Made by a program: the position numbers and the translations under genes. Source: Bradyrhizobium mercantei (GTDB taxonomy: Bacteria; Pseudomonadota; Alphaproteobacteria; Rhizobiales; Xanthobacteraceae). Taken from it: 64,000 nt of DNA. Where the stretch lies: the NCBI RefSeq assembly GCF_001982635.1, contig NZ_MKFI01000008.1, positions 62,001-126,000 of the forward strand. The letters run 5' to 3'. This document shows positions 34,754 through 42,082 of the stretch, one piece after another (position 1 is the stretch's first letter; every line of letters starts with the position of its first letter). Under the pieces are notes generated by a model. It worked only from the letters and a program-made list of their open reading frames with translations. It did not search any database and had not been told where the DNA came from.

Positions 34754-36553
34754 TTACTCCGCCGCGGCCTGACCGAACTCGGTCGCCTGACGCTCGAACA
34801 GCCCGCGATAGATGCCGCCCGGACGCGCGGCGAGCACCTCATGCGCCCCCTGCTCGACGACCTCGCCGCGATCGAACACCAGGATGCGATCCATGCTGCG
34901 CACGGTCGACAGCCGGTGTGCGATCACGATCGAGGTGCGGCCCTTCATCAGCCGCTCCATCGCCTGCTGGATCAGCGCCTCGGATTCCGAATCCAGGCTC
35001 GAGGTCGCCTCGTCCAGGATCAGGATCGGCGCATCGGCCAGGAAGGCGCGCGCCAGCGCCACGCGCTGCCGCTCGCCGCCGGACAGCTTGACGCCGCGCT
35101 CGCCCACCAGCGTGCCGTAGTCCTTCGGCAGCCGCATGATGAAGTCGTGCGCATTTGCAAGCCGCGCCGCCTGCTCGATCGCATCCCCGCTGGCGCCCGG
35201 CCGGCCGTAGGCGATGTTCTCCGCCAGCGTGCGGTGGAACAGGATCGGCTCCTGCTGCACGATCGCGATCTGGCTGCGGAGCGATTGCTGCGTCGCCTTG
35301 GCGATGTCCTGACCGTCGATCAGGATTGTGCCACCGGTGACGTCGTAGAGCCGCTGCACCAGCTTGACGAAGGTCGTCTTGCCGGAGCCGGAGCGCCCGA
35401 CCAGGCCGACACGCTCGCCGGCGTCGATGTCGACCGACAGTCCGTCATAGAGCGGCCGGCGATGGCCGCCATAGTGGAACGTGACGTCGTCGAACACGAT
35501 GCGGCCGCCCTCGATGTCGATCGGCCTCGCATTGTCAGCGTCGACAATGCCGAGCGGCTCGCCGTGGATCTGCACCAGCTCCTCCATGTCGTTCACCGAG
35601 CGCTGCAGATTGTTGATGTGCATGCCGACATCCCGCAGGTAGGCGTGGATGATGTAGTAGCTGGTCAAGACATAGGTGACGTCGCCCGGCGTGGCGCGGC
35701 CGGCCGCCCACAGCAGGATGGCGCCGCCGATCACCGACGCGCGGAAGCACAGCAGCACCAATAGCTGCGCCGTCGAGGTGTGGTTGTAGCGCAGCCAGGT
35801 CCGCCGCACCCGCCGCCGCCAGCGGCTGATGACGCCGTCGAGCCTGACATCCTCGCGCGTCTCGGCGCCGAACGACTTCACCACCGCGTTGCAGGTCAAG
35901 GCGTCGGCCAGCGTGCCGCCGACCTTGGTGTCCCACGCATTGGAGACCCGCGCGGCAGGCGCGACGTAGCGCACCTGGAACACCATGGTCATCGCGACAT
36001 AGATCACCGAACCTACGGCAATCACCGCGCCGAGCTGCGGCCAATGCACGCCGAGCAGGATCATCGAGCCGAGCAGCACCACGACCGACGGCAGCAGCGC
36101 CATCAGGATGGTGTCGTTCAGCAGATCGAGCGCCCACATGCCGCGCGTGATCTTGCGCACGGTGGAGCCGGCGAACGAATTGGCGTGCCAGTCGGTCGAG
36201 AAGCGCTGCACGCGCATGAAGGCCTGCTGCCCGACATCGGACATCGTCTTCAGCGTGAACGGCACGATGGTCTGGATACCGACCAGCCGCAGCAGCAGCG
36301 ACAGCGCGCCGAGGCCGACGATGGCGCCGAATGCGAGCAGCGCCGCATGGCGCGCGGCGGCGTCCGTCGCTCCCGCGGTCAGCGCGTCGACCAGATGGCC
36401 GGAAAACACCGGCATGAACAGGTCGGCCGCGGTCGCGCCGAGGAATCCGGCCGTGACCGCCGAGGCGCGGAGCGGCTGCTCCAGCCAATGGCGGAAGACG
36501 AAAGGCAGCACGATCCGGATCGCGGCCGGTCGCTTGGTCGTGAGAGAGCTCAT
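34754..36553 (-). CDS. ABC exporter, fused membrane and ATPase domains
   Basis: Half-transporter of about 599 aa (613 if the earlier Met at 36595 is used). Six membrane helices occupy residues 1-320. The nucleotide-binding domain follows with Walker A 'GLVGRSGSGKTTFVKLVQRL', Q-loop 'IAIVQQEPILFHRTL', signature 'LSGGERQRVALARAFL', Walker B 'ILILDEATSSLD' and H-loop 'VIAHRLSTV'. It is a type IV (MsbA/multidrug-like) exporter that works as a homodimer in the inner membrane. A short open frame (36703-36768) lies upstream on the same strand. The substrate is unknown. Confidence 0.93.
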   Translation of the reverse strand: MSSLTTKRPAAIRIVLPFVFRHWLEQPLRASAVTAGFLGATAADLFMPVFSGHLVDALTAGATDAAARHAALLAFGAIVGLGALSLLLRLVGIQTIVPFTLKTMSDVGQQAFMRVQRFSTDWHANSFAGSTVRKITRGMWALDLLNDTILMALLPSVVVLLGSMILLGVHWPQLGAVIAVGSVIYVAMTMVFQVRYVAPAARVSNAWDTKVGGTLADALTCNAVVKSFGAETREDVRLDGVISRWRRRVRRTWLRYNHTSTAQLLVLLCFRASVIGGAILLWAAGRATPGDVTYVLTSYYIIHAYLRDVGMHINNLQRSVNDMEELVQIHGEPLGIVDADNARPIDIEGGRIVFDDVTFHYGGHRRPLYDGLSVDIDAGERVGLVGRSGSGKTTFVKLVQRLYDVTGGTILIDGQDIAKATQQSLRSQIAIVQQEPILFHRTLAENIAYGRPGASGDAIEQAARLANAHDFIMRLPKDYGTLVGERGVKLSGGERQRVALARAFLADAPILILDEATSSLDSESEALIQQAMERLMKGRTSIVIAHRLSTVRSMDRILVFDRGEVVEQGAHEVLAARPGGIYRGLFERQATEFGQAAAE

Positions 36554-36702
36554 GGCACATTCCGGCCACGCGTCTGTCGCGCCGGCCGGCTCCATCTGAG
36601 GCGACGTGCGGGCGGAATCCGGCCGCTGATGTCGCTGAGAACAATCGGTAACTTGTTGGGAAGTTTGGATGATCGGGACTTCGGCCCGATCAGCGCTGGG
36701 AC

Positions 36703-36768
36703 CTAGTGCGCGAGGGCGCCCAGCAGAATCGAACGCGGGCGCACGGTCTGCGAAACAAACGACATCAT
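36703..36768 (-). CDS. possible 21-aa leader peptide upstream of the ABC exporter
   Basis: ATG 36768 starts 'MMSFVSQTVRPRSILLGALAH' (just 21 codons, ending in TAG). A GGGGAG ribosome site lies 6 bases upstream. It ends about 150 bases before the exporter start, and a hairpin (GATCGGG/CCCGATC, 36671-36691) lies between. The arrangement resembles a translated leader, but nothing shows that it is conserved. The 36554-36915 region otherwise holds no gene. Confidence 0.3.
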   Translation of the reverse strand: MMSFVSQTVRPRSILLGALAH

Positions 36769-36915
36769 GTGCATCTCCCCGGTTCGTGAAACGATGCGCT
36801 GCTTATAAATGCACCACGCGCGAATGGCAAGATGACAAGCGCGTGAGTGCGTCAATGTGTCGGTCGGGCAACGCTGTTCACGCGAACGGGTGCACACGGT
36901 GGAGACGCGATGCCT

Positions 36916-38505
36916 TCAATGCGCGTCGCCGCCGGCTGCGGTCATCGACGGCGGCTTGTTGACCAACAGCACGAGCAGGCTGAGCGCGACGTAGAACAGC
37001 GACAGCATGACGAAGGCGTCGCCATAGCCCATCACCGCGGCCTGCCGGTGCACGATCTGCGACAGCTGCTTCATCGCCATGATGGCGGAATCGCCCATGC
37101 CCTGCATGCGCTGGGTCAGCATGTTGAGGGTCTCGACCGCGGTGGTGTTGCCCCAGGTCACGCGGTCCTGCAGGCGGGAGATGTGCAGGTCGGTGCGGTC
37201 GTTGAGCACTTCGTTGATCACGGCGAGCCCGACCGCACCGCCGAGGTTGCGCATCAGGTTGAACAGGCCGGAGGCGTTCTTGACGCGATCCTGCGGCAGC
37301 GTGGCGAGCGCGATGTTGTTGGTCGGCACCATCGCACACATCATGCCGATGCCGCGCAGGATCTGCGGCAGCAGCAGCTCGTAGAAATCATAGTCGCGGG
37401 TGATCCAGGTCATCTGCCAGGAGCCGAGCGCGAAGGTGACGAGGCCGAAGGCGATGATGTAGCGCAGGTCGACCTTCTGCATCAGCCGGCCGACCACCGG
37501 CGCCATGAAGAACATGGTGACGCCGGAGACGAACATGGTCTCGCCGATCATCAGCGCGCTGTAGCCGCGGATCTCGGCGAGATAGCGCGGATAGACGTAG
37601 GTCAGGCCGTAGAGCCCGATGCCGATGCAGAACTGCAGCACGCAGCCGACCGCGAAGTTGCGGTTCTTGAAGGCATAGAGATCGACGATCGGCTCGTCCG
37701 CGGTCAACACCCGCCAGAAGAAGGCGACCGCCGAGACGAAGCCGATCGCGGCGCAGACCGCGACCGAGGTGTCCTGCAGCCATTCGTATTGCGGGCCTTC
37801 CTCGAGCACATATTCGAGCGAGCCGAGGAAGCCGCCCATGAAGATCAGGCCCCACCAGTCGAAGCGCTCGAGCAACGCGAAGTTCGGCTGGTCGAAATCG
37901 ATCAGCCACAGCACGCCGATGGTGATGATCACGCCGGGCACGATGTTGATGAAGAAAAGCCAGTGCCACGACATCAAATCGGTAATGTAGCCGCCGACGG
38001 TCGGACCCACGGTCGGCGCCAGTGTCGCGACCAGGCCGATGATCGGCGCCACGATGTAGAATTTGGAGCGCGGGAAGATCGTGTAGGCCGAAGCAAACAC
38101 GGTCGGGATCATGCCGGCACCGAGAAAGCCCTGCAGCGCGCGCCACAGGATCATCTGCTCGATCGAGGACGCGAAGCCGCACAGCAGGCTCGACGCGGTA
38201 AAGCCGAACGCCGAGATCGCAAACAGCAGCCGCGTGCCGAGCGCGCGCGACAGGAATCCCGACAGCGGGATCGCGATCACCTCGGCGATCAGATAGGCGG
38301 TCTGCACCCAGGACACTTCGGTCGAGGATGCCGACAGGCCGGCCTGGATCTCGGACAGCGAGGCCGACACGATCTGGATGTCCAGGATCGACATGAACAT
38401 GCCGAACACCATGATGATGAAGGCGACCACCCGCTTGGGCTGGAGCCGCTCGGACTCCGAAGCGCCGGTCATCATCGAAGGCGAAGCTGTGGTCGCGTCG
38501 GCCAT
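36916..38505 (-). CDS. DHA2-family MFS efflux permease (EmrB-like)
   Basis: A 529-aa inner-membrane drug:proton antiporter with 14 predicted helices. Characteristic text: 'GMFMSILDIQIVSASLSEI' (motif D1), 'WVQTAYLIAEVIAIPLSGFL', 'LFAISAFGFTASSLLCGFA' and motif C 'APTVGPTVGGYI'. It is transcribed directly after the HlyD/EmrA-like gene (47-base gap) as the usual EmrAB pair, which together with an outer-membrane channel exports hydrophobic toxic compounds. Regulation is expected from the divergent TetR protein. Confidence 0.95.
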   Translation of the reverse strand: MADATTASPSMMTGASESERLQPKRVVAFIIMVFGMFMSILDIQIVSASLSEIQAGLSASSTEVSWVQTAYLIAEVIAIPLSGFLSRALGTRLLFAISAFGFTASSLLCGFASSIEQMILWRALQGFLGAGMIPTVFASAYTIFPRSKFYIVAPIIGLVATLAPTVGPTVGGYITDLMSWHWLFFINIVPGVIITIGVLWLIDFDQPNFALLERFDWWGLIFMGGFLGSLEYVLEEGPQYEWLQDTSVAVCAAIGFVSAVAFFWRVLTADEPIVDLYAFKNRNFAVGCVLQFCIGIGLYGLTYVYPRYLAEIRGYSALMIGETMFVSGVTMFFMAPVVGRLMQKVDLRYIIAFGLVTFALGSWQMTWITRDYDFYELLLPQILRGIGMMCAMVPTNNIALATLPQDRVKNASGLFNLMRNLGGAVGLAVINEVLNDRTDLHISRLQDRVTWGNTTAVETLNMLTQRMQGMGDSAIMAMKQLSQIVHRQAAVMGYGDAFVMLSLFYVALSLLVLLVNKPPSMTAAGGDAH

Positions 38506-38552
38506 GGGCTCATCGGCTCCGAGCTCCGGACCGAGTCCGAAGCCTCAAGACG

Positions 38553-39881
38553 TCACTGCGGATGGATCATCATCGGCGCGTCGAGGTCGGTATCGGCGTC
38601 GGCATCGGCTGCGCCCTCGCGGGTGTCGACGGTGGTGTAGACCGACATGCCGGCGCGCAGCAGGCCCTGCTTGGCGACACTGGCAGGCACGCGGATGCGC
38701 ACCGGCAGGCGCTGCACGATCTTGGTGAAGTTGCCGGTGGCGTTGTCGGGCGGCAGCAGCGTGAACACCGAGCCCGCCGCCGGCGAAATGCTGTCGACGA
38801 TGCCGCTGAACTTGCGGAAGCCGTAGGCGTCGACCTTGATCGTCACCCGCTGCCCGGTGCGGATGCGCTTGAGCTGGGTCTCTTTGTAGTTGGCGTCGAT
38901 GAAGACGCCGTCGAGCGGCACCACATTGCCGAGCCGCTGGCCGACCGTGATGTAGTCGCCGGTGTTGACCAGGCGGTTGGAGAAGGTGCCGTCGACCGGC
39001 GCGCGGACATTGGTGAATTCGAGATCGCGCTCTGCCTTGGCGAGCTGGGTCTGCAATTCGGCGAGCTGGGCACGGGCCTCGGCCTGCTGCGCCTTGGTGA
39101 CCTCGACATTGTCCTTGGCGGCATCATAGGCCGCCTGCGCCGAGCGCACACTTGCGGCGCCCTGGTCGCGGCCGGCTTCCGAGACTTCGAAGGTGGCGCG
39201 CGAGGCAAAGCCCTTGGTGCTCAGCGCCTGCTGACGATCGTAGTCGAGATCGGCGCGCTTCAGGCCGGCCTGCGCGGAGACGAGCTGCGCCTGCGCCTGC
39301 TCGACCGAACTCACCGCCGCCGCGACCTGGCGGCCGATGCGCTCGATGGTCGCCTGCTGGGTCCCGATCCGGGTCCGCGCGGCGTCGACCGCGATGCGAT
39401 AGTCGCCGTCATCGATCCGGAAGATCACGTCGCCGGCACGCACCAGCGAATTGTCGCCGGGCAGGATCGCCGCGATATGGCCCGCGACGCGGGCGCCGAG
39501 CATGGTGTTGTTGGCGCGGACATAGGCGTCGTCGGTCGAGACGTAGAAGCGCCCGATCATCAGGTAGTAAGCGGCGTAGCTCGCGGCCGCGAGCGCGAGC
39601 AGGCCGACAATGCCCATCAACACGAATCTGCGCTTGCCTGATTTCGGCGCTGCTGTGGCGGGCGAAGCCGCTGGCTGCGCGGGCGCGGAAGCGGGCGGCG
39701 CCTCAGCGGGACGCTTGTCGCCGGGACCTTTGGATTCAGGACCCTTGGATTCAGGACCCTTGGCTTCCTCGGCCCTCGCCTGCTCGCCGAGATCGGCGGA
39801 TGCGTCGCGCGCCATCGCGTCCCCGGCCATCTCAGGCTCGGAACGAACAATGCGTGCAGCCTGATCTCGTGCTGCGGCCAT
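38553..39881 (-). CDS. HlyD/EmrA-like membrane fusion protein
   Basis: Periplasmic adaptor of 442 aa. The N-terminal 85 residues are Ala/Pro/Glu-rich with a tandem 'GPESK' repeat (39729-39761). One membrane helix covers about 86-108. Then come a biotinyl/lipoyl half ('VSTDDAYVRANNTMLGARVAG'-type block), a long coiled-coil hairpin ('QAQAQLVSAQAGLKRADLDYD') and the second lipoyl half ('APVDGTFSNRLVNTGDYIT'). It delivers substrates from the EmrB-like permease to an outer-membrane channel. It is the first gene of the pump operon, beside the palindromic operator. Confidence 0.94.
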   Translation of the reverse strand: MAAARDQAARIVRSEPEMAGDAMARDASADLGEQARAEEAKGPESKGPESKGPGDKRPAEAPPASAPAQPAASPATAAPKSGKRRFVLMGIVGLLALAAASYAAYYLMIGRFYVSTDDAYVRANNTMLGARVAGHIAAILPGDNSLVRAGDVIFRIDDGDYRIAVDAARTRIGTQQATIERIGRQVAAAVSSVEQAQAQLVSAQAGLKRADLDYDRQQALSTKGFASRATFEVSEAGRDQGAASVRSAQAAYDAAKDNVEVTKAQQAEARAQLAELQTQLAKAERDLEFTNVRAPVDGTFSNRLVNTGDYITVGQRLGNVVPLDGVFIDANYKETQLKRIRTGQRVTIKVDAYGFRKFSGIVDSISPAAGSVFTLLPPDNATGNFTKIVQRLPVRIRVPASVAKQGLLRAGMSVYTTVDTREGAADADADTDLDAPMMIHPQ

Positions 39882-39963
39882 AGCCGAGGCTCCCCAGAAA
39901 AAATCTTGACGCCCGCAATGGCGGAAAAAGGGCCGTGCGGCGCATCGTCACTCCATCAGTACC

Positions 39964-39986
39964 ATTGACCGAACCGTTCGGTCAAT
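39964..39986. promoter_or_regulatory. palindromic operator between the TetR gene and the EmrAB operon
   Basis: A perfect inverted repeat of 11 bp around one central base: ATTGACCGAAC, C, GTTCGGTCAAT. It lies 82 bases upstream of the EmrA-like gene and 83 bases upstream of the TetR gene. Its size and symmetry fit a TetR-family dimer site that controls both divergent promoters. TTGACC at the left end could double as a -35 element. Confidence 0.8.
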
Positions 39987-40069
39987 CTACATTCCGCGTA
40001 GCAGTTTATAAGGCTTCGATTCTCCCCTTTCCGATTCCGGGTTGAGTTCTTTCGCGAGAAGCTAAATCA

Positions 40070-40708
40070 ATGGTTGCAGTCCCCCGAACCTCGCTCCAGC
40101 CGGTCGCCGGCGAGGAGGAATCGTCGAAACGCCGCCAGATCCTGGACGGCGCCCGCAAGGTATTCCTGGAACTCGGTTTCGACGGCGCCAGCATGGGCGA
40201 GATCGCCCGCGCCGCCGCGGTCTCCAAGGGCACGCTCTACGTGTATTTCCCGGACAAGGCCGGGCTGTTCGCGGCGATCGTCGAGGAGGAAAAGCTCGAG
40301 CAGGGCAAGGTCGCCTTCAACTTCGATCCCGCGCGCGACGTCGACACCACCCTCCCCGAGTTCGGCCGCGCCTATGTCGCGGTGCTGTGCCGGCCCGGCG
40401 GCGGCTCCGCGATGCGCACCGTGATGGCGATCGCCGAGCGGATGCCCGAACTCGGCAGCCGATTCTATACCAACGTGATCGCCCATACAGTTAACCGCTT
40501 CGCCGCCTATCTCGAGGCGCGTGCCGCGCTCGGCGAGCTCGTGATCGACGATTACCAGCTCGCGGCCTGGCAATTCATGCAGATGTGCCAGGCGACGCTG
40601 TTCCAGGCGTTCATCTTCCAGGCCAGGCCGTCGCCCTCGCCCGAGCGGATCGCAACCGTGGTCGACAGTGCGACCCGCGTGTTCTTCGCCGCATACCGGC
40701 CGAAGTAG
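40070..40708 (+). CDS. TetR/AcrR-family transcriptional repressor
   Basis: A 212-aa regulator. The helix-turn-helix is in residues ~20-65: 'RRQILDGARKVFLELGFDGA', 'SMGEIARAAAVSKGTLYVYF'. The C-terminal ligand and dimer domain has 'GRAYVAVLCRPGGGSAMRTV' and resembles the AefR-type C-terminal domain. It is divergent from the EmrAB-like pump and shares the palindrome at 39964-39986, so it most likely represses the pump until a toxic ligand binds. An internal start is unlikely because the DNA-binding domain begins soon after the ATG. Confidence 0.94.
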   Translation: MVAVPRTSLQPVAGEEESSKRRQILDGARKVFLELGFDGASMGEIARAAAVSKGTLYVYFPDKAGLFAAIVEEEKLEQGKVAFNFDPARDVDTTLPEFGRAYVAVLCRPGGGSAMRTVMAIAERMPELGSRFYTNVIAHTVNRFAAYLEARAALGELVIDDYQLAAWQFMQMCQATLFQAFIFQARPSPSPERIATVVDSATRVFFAAYRPK

Positions 40709-40733
40709 CCGGCGGACTCTCCCTTCGTCGTTG

Positions 40734-40850
40734 CGAGCCAACGGGTCGCGCGAACGCGCGCCCGATGACAGGCTCTGCGAAGCAATCCATGCTTCGATAG
40801 GCGCAGAGATGGATTGCTTCGTCGCTGCGCTCCTCGCAATGACGGGGACG
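40734..40850. repeat. dispersed palindromic repeat (GCAATCCAT family)
   Basis: TGCGAAGCAATCCAT (about 40776-40790) is inverted as ATGGATTGCTTCG (40809-40821), followed by CTGCGCTCCTCGCAATGACG. The same words form the element at 54737-54825. It is a non-coding Bradyrhizobium-type repeat between the TetR and GNAT genes. Confidence 0.75.
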
Positions 40851-40903
40851 CATTGGCGCGCTACGATGGCCATTGCGACGCCGATGCGAGGTAATCATCC
40901 GCC

Positions 40904-41746
40904 ATGAACGACCTCACCATACGACACATGCGGCCGGACGAGATCGCACTCGCGGTGGACTGGGCTGCTGCCGAAGGGTGGAATCCCGGTCTCGCCGATG
41001 CGCCCTGCTTTGCCGCCGAGGACCCGCAGGGATTTTTCATCGGCGAGCTTGATGGCGAACCGGCCGCGGTGATCTCCTGCGTCAATTACGGTGCGCAGTT
41101 TTCCTTTCTCGGCTTCTACATCGTGCGTCCGGATCTGCGCGGCCGCGGCCATGGCCTGAAGATCTGGAATGCGGCCATCGCGCATGCGCACCCGCGCGTG
41201 ATCGGGCTCGATGGCGTGGTGGCGCAGCGGGCGAACTACCAAAAGTCCGGCTTCGCGCTCGCTTACGCCAATGTGCGCTACGGCGGCAGCGTGGCGGCTC
41301 CGCCGGCGCCGAGCGGCGGCATCGTCGCGCTGAGCGACGTGCCTATGGCGCTGATCGAGGCCGACGACGCCACCGTATTTCCGGCGCGGCGCCCGGCCTT
41401 CCTGCGCGCCTGGATCAACACACTAGGACATCTCGGATGCGCACTGATGCGCGACGGTAAGCTGGCCGGCTGGGGCGTGATCCGTCCGTGCCGCACCGGC
41501 CGCAAGATCGGCCCGCTTGTCGCCGATGACCGCGCCGGCGCCGAGACGATCCTTTCGGCATTGCTCGCGAGCGCAGGTGGCGGCGAGATCTTCCTCGATG
41601 TCCCGGCGGTCAACCGCGACGCCGTCGCGCTGGCGCAAGGCCTCGGACTTTCACCTGTGTTCGAGACCGCGCGGATGTACACCGGCGCGATTCCGCCATT
41701 GCGGATCGATCGCGTGTTCGGCGTCACGACGTTCGAGCTCGGCTAG
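40904..41746 (+). CDS. GNAT-family N-acetyltransferase (two-domain)
   Basis: A 280-aa protein. The N-terminal GNAT fold has the acetyl-CoA loop 'VRPDLRGRGHGLKIWNAAI' (R/Q-x-x-G-x-G/A type) preceded by 'FSFLGFYIV'. The C-terminal half ('GKLAGWGVIRPCRTGRKIG', 'GLSPVFETARMYTG') matches the second GNAT-like domain (Acetyltransf_18) common in this arrangement. The acceptor is unknown. The start fits 'MNDLTIRHMRPDEIALAVDW'. It stands alone between two repeat elements. Confidence 0.88.
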   Translation: MNDLTIRHMRPDEIALAVDWAAAEGWNPGLADAPCFAAEDPQGFFIGELDGEPAAVISCVNYGAQFSFLGFYIVRPDLRGRGHGLKIWNAAIAHAHPRVIGLDGVVAQRANYQKSGFALAYANVRYGGSVAAPPAPSGGIVALSDVPMALIEADDATVFPARRPAFLRAWINTLGHLGCALMRDGKLAGWGVIRPCRTGRKIGPLVADDRAGAETILSALLASAGGGEIFLDVPAVNRDAVALAQGLGLSPVFETARMYTGAIPPLRIDRVFGVTTFELG

Positions 41747-42082
41747 AGCAAGATGTAGCAGGCTGACACGTTCTCGCGGCTGACTGCTGCACCTCCCCCG
41801 CAGGCGGAGGGCTATCGCAGATGGCTGTCAGCGATGACGACGTCGAAACGTCGGCTACAGCAGCACGCAAGTGCCATGTGCCGCCTGGGGCGGGCGTGCG
41901 CCTGCGCAATTTCGGAATATTAGAAGAATATCCCTGAGTTGCCCGACCTGTCAAGTGGCATGGCGGAGCGCCGGCCGTCGCCGGCTCCTTTGCATGGGGT
42001 TGTTTTCGATATTTTCGCAACGCGCCTCCCCCGCAAGCGGGGGAGGGAGCGCATCCCTTTGCAGCTTCCGATCACTGCCGAT
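41747..42082. repeat. repeat-rich intergenic region (336 bases, no gene)
   Basis: It contains a CTCCCCCGCAGGCGGAGGG hairpin near 41796, and a complete CTCCCCCGCAAGCGGGGGAG hairpin at about 42027-42046 of the same family as 13967-14124. Between them lies a stretch with CCGACCTGTCAAGTGGCATGG and CATGGGGTTGTTTTCGATA, wording that I recognise from Bradyrhizobium intergenic repeats (memory, not searched). The two flanking genes converge on it. No terminator with a T-run was found. Confidence 0.55.

Noticed and set aside
36847..38640. 597-codon plus-strand frame opposite the EmrB-like gene
   Set aside because: Highly charged His/Asp/Gln-rich antisense translation with no fold; the minus strand encodes a clear MFS permease.
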